The notes: generated by a model not told the origin, from the letters alone. A stretch of 10,848 nucleotides of DNA from Acidobacteriota bacterium (GCA_021805955.1 JAJZDO010001078.1:1-10848), one strand, 5' to 3'; numbered from the stretch's first letter, positions 1 to 7,408 are shown. Translations and numbers: made by a program.

Positions 1-2396
1 CCGCCGGCGATTTTTTACGCAGCCTGCATTACTACGGCAGCAGCGCGATGATCGTCGTGCTGCTGCTGCACTTTCTACAGACCTTCATCTATGGGTCGTT
101 CAAAGGCCGTCGCGAACTGCTCTGGATTTCCGGCGCGCTCCTGTCCTTCCTGGTCCTTGGCATGGGCTTCACCGGCTATCTGCTGCCGTGGGACCAGAGT
201 TCCTACTTTGCCACAGCGGTAGGCACGAACATTGTCGGGGAAGTTCCTTTGATAGGGCAATGGCTTACAGACATGCTGCGCGGCGGCGACACGCTAGGAA
301 CGCTCACATTGTCGCGCTTTTACTTTGCCCATGTATTTCTCATTCCGGCAATGATCTTCCTGTTCATCGGCATCCACATCGCGCTGTTCAGAAAAGCGGG
401 CGCAGCCGGTCCAATCGACGAAGATCCCATCCATCCACAACTGCCCCCGGAGAGTTTCTATCCTCGGCAGGTCCTCATGGACATGGCATTTGCAATGCTC
501 TTGATGGTCGGTCTAGGATTTCTCGCATACTTCCATCCTGTAGAGCTTGGCCCCATCGCCAATCCGGCAAATACTCAGTTTGTTCCTCGACCGGAGTGGT
601 ATTACCTGCCGATGTTTGAATGGCTGAAGTTCTGGCCTGGCCGATTTGAGGCATTTGCCGTCATTGGGGTCCCGGGAACTGTCGCCCTGCTGTTTTTTCT
701 GGTGCCATTTTTAGATCGCAAGCTGGAGCGTAGACCGTGGCGAAGGCCGATCCCGCTCCTGGCAGTCACCATCGTTTTAGTCGGAACCGTCTTTCTCGGG
801 ATCAGGAGCCACCTGGACGATTTGCGCGACCCCACCGTAGCGTCCCAACTCGCATTCCAGGCCAAACAGGCGGAGGAATACACCAAGGCCCCATTCCATC
901 CCGTCATGCAATCCGCGAACGGAAAGCCCCTCTCGTCCGGACCCGTCAACCCATTGATTGCCAAGGGGAAGGGGATCTTCGATTCCAAAGGATGTTCGGG
1001 ATGTCACGGGAGCGATGCTGCGGGGACGGCCGCTGCTCCCAGCCTTGTCAAGATTACAGCCACATTTTCTCTGCCGCAGATTACGGCCCTGCTGCACCAT
1101 CCCAATGCGAAGATGCGCGCGGGCGGTATGCCCGCGTTCGATTTCGCCGCTCCAGACATGACGGCGCTGTACGCCTATCTGAGCAGCTTGAATGGGGGCT
1201 CGCCGAGTTCGTCCGCCGCAGGACCAACAAGTACGACCCCATCCGCAGCGACTCCGCCCACGCCTGCTGCTACGGCTCCGCCGCCTGCTGCTGCCAGCGT
1301 CGCGGCGGCCAAAGGCAAACAGGTCCCAGCTAAGAATGCTGCTGGGCCAGAATCGCCTTCCGTCGCCGCTGGAGAAAAAGTCTTTCAGGCACATGCCTGT
1401 TTTGCCTGTCACGGACAAGCAGGCGTGGGGACGCCACGCGTGCCCCCACTTGCAGGTTTAGTTGCAGGGCTGTCAGACCAGCAGCTAGCGAAACTTGTGG
1501 ACCATCCCAACGCGAAGATGCGTGCCGGCGGCATGCCTCCATTTACTGGAACGCCTGCTGAGGAGAGTTCTCTTATCGCGTATATCCACAGCCTAGCCCC
1601 AGCGAAACAAGCCACAGCCGCGCAAAAGCCTGCAGCAACCGCTGCGCCCGCAAAGAAGACGGCAGTTGCTGCCAGCGTGCCCGCGCCTTCCAGCAAAGTA
1701 TCCGCACAACCCGCCGCCGCCAAACCGACCCCAGCAGCCAAGGCATCCCCGATCACCGAGGGCCGCGCTGTTTTTGTACAAAACGGCTGCTCCGCCTGCC
1801 ATGGCCCGACGGCCCAGGGAACAAAGTTCGCCCCATCGCTCGTAGGAGTTACCAGGAAATTCCCCGGAGAAAAATTGCCGTATCTCATCCAGCATCCCAA
1901 CGCCAGAATGCGCGCTGGCGGAATGCCCACCTTCAGCTTGAGTGACACGCAGTTGCAGCACCTTGTCGCGTATCTTGGGAGTCTGGGCACGGCCCCTGCG
2001 GCGGGCGGTGCATCCGCGGCCAAAGCTAGCCCTGGCAATACTCCAGTGCAGCCCGCGCAGGCAGGAAGCGGTCCGAACCGAAGTGCCTCTGTAGGCGCTC
2101 AAACGGCAAGCGCGCCAAAGCCGCTCACTCCATTGGAGCTGCGCGGCCAGCAGATCTTCCAGCACAACCGCTGCGAAACCTGCCATGGGATCGGTGGACT
2201 GACCGGCACCATCGCCGCGCCGCCTCTGGCCGGCACTGCGTCGCTGCTACCGGCGACCGTGCTGGAGAATCTTCTGCGGCATCATTCGATTCGCATGCAG
2301 CAGGGAGGCATGCCGCTGACCAACATGAACCCTCCAGACATGAAAGCGCTGGTGTCCTATATTCGCTCCATGCCTTCATCCGCGGAGTCTAAATAG
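1..2396 (+). CDS. Cytochrome b (b6/subunit IV type) fused to four cytochrome c domains, 5' partial
   Basis: This is the membrane quinol-oxidising subunit of a cytochrome bc-type complex, passing electrons from quinol to c hemes on the outer face. The frame is open from base 3 and the true start is upstream; numbering below counts from the ATG at base 48. Two helix-B heme histidines are visible, one before that ATG (codon 27-29) and His8. Helix D gives His95 and His110 with 14 residues between, as in b6-type proteins. The Qo motif PEWY is at 182-185. The last helix (about 233-251) should leave the tail in the periplasm. The tail holds four CXXCH motifs at 316, 451, 581 and 709, each followed about 41-43 residues later by a Gly-Gly-Met-Pro, the likely Met ligand. 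Ala/Pro/Ser/Lys-rich linkers lie near 380-441, 516-570 and 646-698. Cytochrome b fused to c domains is known; four in a row is unusual to my knowledge. The Rieske partner is presumably upstream. Confidence 0.93.
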   Translation, partial: AGDFLRSLHYYGSSAMIVVLLLHFLQTFIYGSFKGRRELLWISGALLSFLVLGMGFTGYLLPWDQSSYFATAVGTNIVGEVPLIGQWLTDMLRGGDTLGTLTLSRFYFAHVFLIPAMIFLFIGIHIALFRKAGAAGPIDEDPIHPQLPPESFYPRQVLMDMAFAMLLMVGLGFLAYFHPVELGPIANPANTQFVPRPEWYYLPMFEWLKFWPGRFEAFAVIGVPGTVALLFFLVPFLDRKLERRPWRRPIPLLAVTIVLVGTVFLGIRSHLDDLRDPTVASQLAFQAKQAEEYTKAPFHPVMQSANGKPLSSGPVNPLIAKGKGIFDSKGCSGCHGSDAAGTAAAPSLVKITATFSLPQITALLHHPNAKMRAGGMPAFDFAAPDMTALYAYLSSLNGGSPSSSAAGPTSTTPSAATPPTPAATAPPPAAASVAAAKGKQVPAKNAAGPESPSVAAGEKVFQAHACFACHGQAGVGTPRVPPLAGLVAGLSDQQLAKLVDHPNAKMRAGGMPPFTGTPAEESSLIAYIHSLAPAKQATAAQKPAATAAPAKKTAVAASVPAPSSKVSAQPAAAKPTPAAKASPITEGRAVFVQNGCSACHGPTAQGTKFAPSLVGVTRKFPGEKLPYLIQHPNARMRAGGMPTFSLSDTQLQHLVAYLGSLGTAPAAGGASAAKASPGNTPVQPAQAGSGPNRSASVGAQTASAPKPLTPLELRGQQIFQHNRCETCHGIGGLTGTIAAPPLAGTASLLPATVLENLLRHHSIRMQQGGMPLTNMNPPDMKALVSYIRSMPSSAESK

Positions 2397-2636
2397 GATT
2401 CGTGTGGCGCTTTCAGTAGCGAGGCCGAGTTAGAAATAACGACGCGAATTGGATGAAAACTGGCCAGTTCAGCGCAGGTGTGTGTCCCTGGCGATGTTGG
2501 CGGAATGTCGGGTCGCCGCCAATTAAGAGGAGTTCCAATGGGCGGGAACTGCCAGTCATCCACAATCCAGGCCGCAAGTACATGCTTCCGCGTCATGGCA
2601 GGCAGCACTTGACTGCGAACTTGTTGCAGAAGCGCG
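2397..2636. other. Convergent intergenic gap with small inverted repeats
   Basis: This gap separates the convergent cytochrome b and lacI genes. It contains a perfect 12-bp palindrome, AACTGGCCAGTT (2458-2469), a 7-bp inverted repeat TTGGCGG/CCGCCAA with a 12-base loop (2497-2522), and a 6-bp repeat AGTTCC/GGAACT (2531-2550). None is followed by a clear T-run on either strand, so none is a textbook intrinsic terminator, although together they may help end transcription. Short frames on both strands resemble nothing I recognise. Confidence 0.35.
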
Positions 2637-3752
2637 TCATCGTGAGCGGGCCGAAGATTTCCCGGCAGTCGAGGTTTTTCGCGGCTTGGGACAGACCGCC
2701 GTAGTTTCTCGCACCACCAGTTCCGGCTGAATCTTCAGAAGCTTGGGGACACCGTTATTGCCGGAGATTTTTTCCAGAAGAGTGTTCGCGGCAAGTTCTC
2801 CCATGTAGGACAACGGTTGCCGAATGGTGGTGAGGCGCGGCACGGTGAATAAACTTTGCGGAATGTCGTCGAATCCAATGACAGACACATCTTCAGGGAC
2901 ACGTAATCCGACGTCCGAGAGCGCGCGAATGGCTCCGAGGGCTGAGGCATCGTTGAAGGCGACCAGGGCGGTGAAAGGCCTCTTTCTCTCCAGAAGCTTC
3001 TGCGCAGCGGTATACCCATTTTCCGCCATGGTTTTTTCGTTGCAAGCCGGATATACGCCAAGATGCACTGTATTTTCTGGGTGGATCTTGATTCCGTGCC
3101 GTTTGAACGCTTTTTGAAACTGCCCCCAACGGTCGTCGGTATCTCCGTTTCCCTCAGGACCTTTGATGACCGCAATTTCACGGTGCCCGAGTTCTAAAAG
3201 ATGATCGATCGCGAGCGTTGCAGCCCTGCCGTTGTCGATCTTAATTCGAGTGATTCCCGGCCCCTCCGTGATGTCGCAGATGGCCACAATCGGTACTGGC
3301 AGAGCGCGATCCAACGGAGTGTTAATGAAGATCATCCCCTCCACGCCGCGGTCGAGCAGGGTGTCTGGAGACTTCCTTAGCAAATCCGGAGCGCCGCGGT
3401 GACTGACGACGAAATAAAAAAATCCCTTCTTCGACAAACAGCTTTCAATGCCGCCGATCAGTGCCGCGGAATATTCATCTCCTACATCCGGCACCAGCAC
3501 AGCCACGCTGTACGTTCTTTTCGTGTGCAGATAACGCGCAAAAACATTGGGGCGATAGTTTAATTTTTCCGCAGCTGCCCAAATTCTCTCTCGGGTACTT
3601 TTTGCGATCGTTTCAGCGAATGGCGAACCGCTGATCACAAATGAAACCGTGGTAGGAGATAGCTCCAGATGGTTGGCGAGCGTTTTTAGAGTTGTTCGTG
3701 CGGGCTTGTGAACTAAGTGCGTTGTTATGGGAAGCGGCTTACGTTGGCTCAT
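2637..3752 (-). CDS. LacI-family transcriptional regulator
   Basis: A sugar-responsive DNA-binding repressor of the LacI/GalR family, 371 residues, slightly longer than the usual 330-350. The helix-turn-helix is at residues 22-41 (TLKTLANHLELSPTTVSFVI), followed by a hinge ending in TKRTYSVAVLVPD and a periplasmic-binding-protein-like ligand domain with the family signature IGFDDIPQSLFTVPRLTTIRQ. The N-terminus is about 15 residues longer than typical and the C-terminus carries a basic Ser/Lys/Arg tail of about 18 residues after the usual VVRETTA end. No strong Shine-Dalgarno precedes the ATG at 3752, and no alternative start fits better. It lies downstream of the GH27 gene in the same direction, separated by about 370 bases. 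The effector is unknown; the neighbours suggest arabinose, galactose or an oligosaccharide. A LacI-type palindrome at 5643-5662 is a candidate target. Confidence 0.93.
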   Translation of the reverse strand: MSQRKPLPITTHLVHKPARTTLKTLANHLELSPTTVSFVISGSPFAETIAKSTRERIWAAAEKLNYRPNVFARYLHTKRTYSVAVLVPDVGDEYSAALIGGIESCLSKKGFFYFVVSHRGAPDLLRKSPDTLLDRGVEGMIFINTPLDRALPVPIVAICDITEGPGITRIKIDNGRAATLAIDHLLELGHREIAVIKGPEGNGDTDDRWGQFQKAFKRHGIKIHPENTVHLGVYPACNEKTMAENGYTAAQKLLERKRPFTALVAFNDASALGAIRALSDVGLRVPEDVSVIGFDDIPQSLFTVPRLTTIRQPLSYMGELAANTLLEKISGNNGVPKLLKIQPELVVRETTAVCPKPRKTSTAGKSSARSR

Positions 3753-4123
3753 AACGTTTCAATTCAAAAAATCAAGTCAAGCGTAACAGCAGGAGTGCTC
3801 AGTGTCGAATCGTAATGTGCACATGCCGGATTAGGCCAACTAAATCGCTTGAAGTCGTCCAGAAGTAATTGCGCACCCGATCCAGCCAAGTCGAGAACGG
3901 CTGCTTAGCGCGGATCTCCGTACAACGTGCCTCGGCCATGCGTGCCGACCTACACACGCCCATACATCCTTGGATCAACGGCAACTTGCGACAACCGAGA
4001 TTCTGAATGTATGCATGGTCAGTTTCATCTCTTCCCTGGAGACGAAAGGCGCGCCATGGAGAAGCCGAGGCATCTGCCAGCTCTCGTTGCAAGCGTATAG
4101 TTTCAACTTTTCAACTTGGAACT
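3753..4123. other. Gene-free region between lacI and the GH27 gene
   Basis: About 370 bases with no gene I can support. It should hold the 3' end of the GH27 transcript and the lacI promoter. On the minus strand a TTGACT (3775-3780) resembles a -35 box, but the hexamer 17 bases on (ACGTTA) overlaps the lacI start and is a poor -10, so the promoter is not assigned. AACGTT (3753-3758), directly before the start codon, is a short palindrome and could be part of an autoregulatory site, but this is weak. The 97-codon minus-strand frame at 3799-4092 uses a TTG start and resembles no family I know. Confidence 0.4.
4102..4117. repeat. Tandem 8-bp direct repeat after the GH27 stop
   Basis: Two perfect adjacent copies of TTCAACTT lie just downstream of the GH27 stop codon (on the minus strand AAGTTGAA twice), and a partial third-like copy, CTTGGAACTTT, follows. 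It does not form a hairpin. No role is claimed; it may be slippage-generated. Confidence 0.5.
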
Positions 4124-5452
4124 TTACTCAACCCGATACAGCGCCGAGGCGTGCGGCGCTAGAGTGGTGCGTATTCCGCCGGTCTCGACAAGTTTTTTGT
4201 GCTGCCACAAATCGCGCGCAATGTGCTTGCCAGCAGGAAGCCCAAGATCCCGCCATGTGTAATGCATCTTGAGCGGGTTGTCGCTGACGTTGAACAGCGC
4301 AACATAGTCTCCTTTCGCGGAGGTGGCATGAGCAGTCCATACCCAGATTTTCGGTGTATGGATCAATGACTTGTTGTCCGTTGAATGCTGATCGACAGCA
4401 AGGACTTCGCGGTTGGTCAGCATTGCCTCGGTGGTGCTGTCCATTCGGGTAAGGTTGGCGCCAAGAATCAGCGGCGATCGCGCAATCGACCAAAGTGTGA
4501 AGACCGTTCGCGTCTCGTCCGCCGTCAGACGCGACTTGCGCGGCTGCTGCCATCCCGGATTCGGCCCCAGCCAGCCGAAGGGCAGCATGTCGGCGTCCGG
4601 CCAGTGTCCTGGCCCAGCGTAGCGTTCCCACTGGGCGAGCAGCGGGAACTGATGCGCCACACTTTGCGGGAAATCATTCGAAGTGTTGTCGCGATTCCAG
4701 ACATCCCAGAAGTCATCCGAGATGCGCCACATTTGTGCCCGTCTGGTGACATCGGCAGCGTCTGCGATGGGGGTCGGGCCGGGGGAGAGGCTCAGCACAA
4801 TCGGTCTGCCCGTCTTTTTCAGCGCGCCGCTCATCATGCGGATTTCGTTCCTCTTGTAAGGCTGCGAGATGCAGTCCACTTTGACGAAATCGACACCCCA
4901 CCCTGCATAGAGCTTTGCTAACGAGTCGTAGTAGGCCTGGCCGGCTGCGTTGTCTTTCACGCCGTAGTTGTCATGGTTCCAGCGGCAGGTATCGGAGGTG
5001 TCGGCAGCATCGGCGGCGTGGTAACTTGACCCCGCGATGGGCAGATTGCGTGTAACGGCCTGCCTGGGAATGCCGCGGATAATGTGAATGCCGAACTTCA
5101 ATCCAAGCGAGTGAACGTAGTCCGCGATCGGTTTGAATCCGCGGTCATTTCCGGCGGAAGGGAACCGATGGATCGCGGGAATGTAGCGACCGTTTGCATC
5201 CAGGGTGTAACCCTGCTCGGCTTTGTCCGGTTGGGCAAGATACCAGCCCTCGTCAATCGCCACATATTGCCAGCCAGAGGGCTGCAGGTGCGCGTGGAAC
5301 CAGTCGACATTCTGCTTGAACTCAGGCTCGGCGATCGTGAGCCCGTAGGAATCCCAGCTATTCCAGCCCATCGGCGGCGTGGCCGCAATCTGCGAATAAC
5401 AAAGGAACGGCAGCATAATCAAAATGACAAGCATCCAGACGGATCGGCGCAT
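4124..5452 (-). CDS. Exported GH27 glycosidase (alpha-galactosidase / beta-L-arabinopyranosidase family)
   Basis: A secreted retaining glycosidase of family GH27, 442 residues. I place the start at 5452 because AGGAGAG lies seven bases upstream and the protein then begins MRRSVWMLVILIMLPFLCYS, a typical signal peptide; an in-frame ATG at 5506 would put 18 polar residues before it. The (beta/alpha)8 barrel opens with TPPMGWNSWDSYG (25-37). The nucleophile is Asp193 in VKVDC and the acid/base is most likely Asp247 in WRISDDF. A C-terminal beta domain follows. The usual IDDCW sugar-binding motif reads IDEGW (66-70), and the usual GIY...C stretch reads GIHIIRGIPRQAV (121-133), so this is a divergent clade. 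GH27 contains alpha-galactosidases and beta-L-arabinopyranosidases; the Asp-to-Glu change and the arabinose-related neighbours favour the latter as a hypothesis. It is divergent from the isomerase gene, with which it shares a 384-base regulatory region. Confidence 0.92.
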   Translation of the reverse strand: MRRSVWMLVILIMLPFLCYSQIAATPPMGWNSWDSYGLTIAEPEFKQNVDWFHAHLQPSGWQYVAIDEGWYLAQPDKAEQGYTLDANGRYIPAIHRFPSAGNDRGFKPIADYVHSLGLKFGIHIIRGIPRQAVTRNLPIAGSSYHAADAADTSDTCRWNHDNYGVKDNAAGQAYYDSLAKLYAGWGVDFVKVDCISQPYKRNEIRMMSGALKKTGRPIVLSLSPGPTPIADAADVTRRAQMWRISDDFWDVWNRDNTSNDFPQSVAHQFPLLAQWERYAGPGHWPDADMLPFGWLGPNPGWQQPRKSRLTADETRTVFTLWSIARSPLILGANLTRMDSTTEAMLTNREVLAVDQHSTDNKSLIHTPKIWVWTAHATSAKGDYVALFNVSDNPLKMHYTWRDLGLPAGKHIARDLWQHKKLVETGGIRTTLAPHASALYRVE

Positions 5453-5593
5453 TCGGGGACTCTCCTGTGACTGTTGCCTAACGGCGAGAAGTATACCGAA
5501 ATTCATGTGGATATTGAGGGGTTGAATTTTCCTGCACGTCGATGACTGGTAGTTGAGCGTGATCGATATTGCTATTCAATCCATGGTCCAAAA

Positions 5594-5622
5594 TTGACAA
5601 GGAGTGTTTGTGCCCCTAGATT
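5594..5622 (+). promoter_or_regulatory. Predicted sigma70-type promoter for the isomerase gene
   Basis: A perfect -35 box TTGACA (5594-5599) is separated by 17 bases from TAGATT (5617-5622), which matches four of six consensus -10 positions. Transcription would begin near 5629 and give a leader of about 208 bases before the isomerase ATG. The palindrome at 5643-5662 would then lie at about +15 to +34. The promoter is read from consensus only. Confidence 0.55.
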
Positions 5623-5642
5623 ACGGTGTGAGTGTTAATCCG

Positions 5643-5662
5643 CGTATAAATCGTTTTATACG
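5643..5662. promoter_or_regulatory. LacI-type operator palindrome
   Basis: CGTATAAATCGTTTTATACG is a 20-bp dyad centred on CG (5652-5653), with nine of ten base pairs symmetric; only T5651/T5654 breaks it. Even-length, CG-centred palindromes of this size are typical LacI-family operators, and a LacI gene is two genes away. Just downstream of the predicted isomerase promoter, binding would block elongation; it is also about 190 bases upstream of the GH27 start and could act on both. Alternatively, transcribed, it gives an 8-bp stem with a UCGU loop. Confidence 0.55.
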
Positions 5663-5836
5663 GCATGCAAGTAGCATAATGCGGAACATGGATACAAGTG
5701 TATGTCGTGGAATTGACGGGCAGCGCCGGCGTCACGGGAGGAATCCTACAGATTCTGGGTTCGATCTATTGCGTGAAGTATTTTGCCGGAAACGAACATC
5801 GCAACTAGCACAGCAGCGTAGAAAGGCAGGAGGACA

Positions 5837-7261
5837 ATGAACGGCAGGCAGATGACATTTGGAATGATCGTTGGCAATCGCGGATTTTTCCCGGGCCACC
5901 TGGCGAAAGAAGGTCGCGAGGAGATGTTGCAGGTGCTGGAGGGCGCAGGCATTCGCGTGATTGCGCTGACCCCGGAGGAGTCGAAATACGGCGCCATTGA
6001 GACCCACGAAGAGGCGCGCCGATGCGGCGATCTGTTTCGCCAACATCGCGATGAAATCGATGGCGTCATCGTTACGCTTCCGAATTTTGGCGACGAGCGC
6101 GCCATCGCAGACGCCATGCGCTATTCAACGCTGCAGGTCCCGGTGCTGGTGCAGGCAACGCCGGACAAGAACTCGAAAATGACGATTGCCTTTCGGCGCG
6201 ACAGCTTCTGCGGCAAAATGTCGGCCTGCAACAACCTGATGCAGTACGGTATTCCGTATTCGCTGACGAAGCTGCACACCGTTTCGCCCGGTTCGGATGG
6301 ATTCAAGAAAGATCTGGCCTGGTTCGCGGCGGTCTGCCGCATCGTGCGTGGGCTGACGAACCTGCGCATTGGCTCGATCGGCGCGCGGCCGGCAGCGTTC
6401 AACACGGTTCGCTACAGCGAAAAGCTGCTGGAGGCCAACGGCATCTCGGTCGAGCCGATCGATTTGTCGGAGATCCTGGGTCGTATCGACCGGCTGAAGG
6501 ATGGAGACGGCAACGTCGAAGCCAAGCTGGCGGCGATCAAGAATTACGTCAAAACGACGGCGGTACCCGAGCCGGCGCTCATCAAAATGGCCAAGCTGGG
6601 CTGGGTGATTGAGCAGTGGATGCAGCAGACGCAGACCACCATCAGCGCGGTGCAGTGCTGGACTTCACTGGAAGAATATTTCGGTGTCGTGCCCTGCACC
6701 ATCATGAGCATGATGAGCGAAAACCTGATCCCCTCGGCCTGCGAGGTGGACGTAGTCGGCACACTGAGCATGCACGCGCTGGCGCTGGCTTCGGAAACGC
6801 CCAGCGCGCTGCTGGACTGGAACAATAACTACGGCGACGATCCGGACAAGGCCGTCTGCTTCCACTGCTCCAACCTGCCGAAACATTTCTTCAATGACGT
6901 CATCATGGATTTTCAGGCCATCATCGCGGGCACGGTGGGCAAGGAGAATACCTTCGGCACCTGCGTCGGGCGCGTAAAAGCGGGCGCGATGAGCTATGCG
7001 CGCTTCTCCACCGACGACCACAACGGTGAGATGCGCGGCTACGTCGGCGAAGGAAACTTCACCAACGATCCGCTGGAGACCTTTGGCGGTGCGGGCGTGG
7101 TCGAGATCCCACGCATGCAAAGTCTGCTGCGTTTCATCTGCGAAGAGGGCTTCGAGCACCATGTCGCCGCCAACTTTTCTGAGAGCGCCAGTGCGGTGTA
7201 TGAAGCTGCCAGCAATTACCTCGACTGGAATATGTACTTCCACGAACCGGAGGAAGATTGA
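5837..7261 (+). CDS. L-fucose/L-arabinose isomerase family protein
   Basis: A 474-residue cytoplasmic enzyme of the FucI/AraA superfamily, which interconverts aldoses and ketoses with a divalent metal, usually Mn2+. The N-terminal half (FGMIVGNRGFFPGHLAKEGREE) is the Rossmann-like part. The probable metal ligands are Glu303 in CEVDVVGTLSMH, Asp327 in LLDWNN and His343 in FHCSNLP, which match the Glu/Asp/His pattern of FucI. There is no signal peptide. A strong AGGAGG (5828-5833) precedes the ATG, but only three bases away; the next ATG (5852) is too far from it, so 5837 is kept. The enzyme is neither a canonical AraA nor a canonical FucI (which is longer, near 590 residues), so its substrate is not settled. 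L-arabinose and D-galactose, which share ring stereochemistry at C2-C4, fit the neighbouring glycosidases. It is transcribed divergently from GH27, probably under the palindrome at 5643-5662. Confidence 0.85.
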   Translation: MNGRQMTFGMIVGNRGFFPGHLAKEGREEMLQVLEGAGIRVIALTPEESKYGAIETHEEARRCGDLFRQHRDEIDGVIVTLPNFGDERAIADAMRYSTLQVPVLVQATPDKNSKMTIAFRRDSFCGKMSACNNLMQYGIPYSLTKLHTVSPGSDGFKKDLAWFAAVCRIVRGLTNLRIGSIGARPAAFNTVRYSEKLLEANGISVEPIDLSEILGRIDRLKDGDGNVEAKLAAIKNYVKTTAVPEPALIKMAKLGWVIEQWMQQTQTTISAVQCWTSLEEYFGVVPCTIMSMMSENLIPSACEVDVVGTLSMHALALASETPSALLDWNNNYGDDPDKAVCFHCSNLPKHFFNDVIMDFQAIIAGTVGKENTFGTCVGRVKAGAMSYARFSTDDHNGEMRGYVGEGNFTNDPLETFGGAGVVEIPRMQSLLRFICEEGFEHHVAANFSESASAVYEAASNYLDWNMYFHEPEED

Positions 7262-7383
7262 TGCCGCTTGCGGCGGAGTCGCTTCCGACTATCGATCACT
7301 GCAGAGTCATTTTCTGGGTTGCTGGGCCTGTCGAGTGAAGTTCGATGGAGCGATCTGCAACAAGCTGTAAGGCGCGAAATGGA

Positions 7384-7408
7384 AGTGAGCGGTTGACGTC
7401 CGCTCACT
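7384..7408. terminator. Hairpin between convergent isomerase and epimerase genes
   Basis: AGTGAGCGG (7384-7392) and CCGCTCACT (7400-7408) form a perfect 9-bp stem with a 7-base loop, between the isomerase stop and the epimerase stop codon, whose last two bases lie inside the stem. The position fits a bidirectional terminator. No long T-run follows on the plus strand; on the minus strand only a broken one (TTCCATTTC) does, so it may be inefficient or act mainly to protect 3' ends. Confidence 0.5.

Noticed and set aside
1409..2186. Long minus-strand frames (about 200 codons) antisense to the cytochrome c tail
   Set aside because: They mirror the GC-rich, Ala/Pro-repetitive codons of a clearly real gene; their products are low-complexity and match no family I know.
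2453..2704. Small frames on both strands across the cytochrome b/lacI gap
   Set aside because: They overlap the ends of the two real genes, lack ribosome sites and show no recognisable domain.
3799..4092. 97-codon minus-strand frame between lacI and GH27
   Set aside because: It has a TTG start, no Shine-Dalgarno and no recognisable similarity; a decayed gene remnant cannot be excluded but is not supported.
4128..4631. 167-codon minus-strand frame overlapping GH27 in another frame
   Set aside because: It is a shadow of the GH27 gene, whose catalytic motifs run uninterrupted in its own frame.
5604..5840. A 78-codon plus-strand frame ending in an ATGA overlap with the isomerase start
   Set aside because: Its GTG start lies inside the predicted promoter, no ribosome site precedes it or its later ATGs, it spans the operator, and the product resembles nothing known.
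6665..7243. 192-codon minus-strand frame antisense to the isomerase
   Set aside because: The sense frame holds the conserved isomerase motifs and a strong ribosome site; the antisense frame is a codon-bias shadow.
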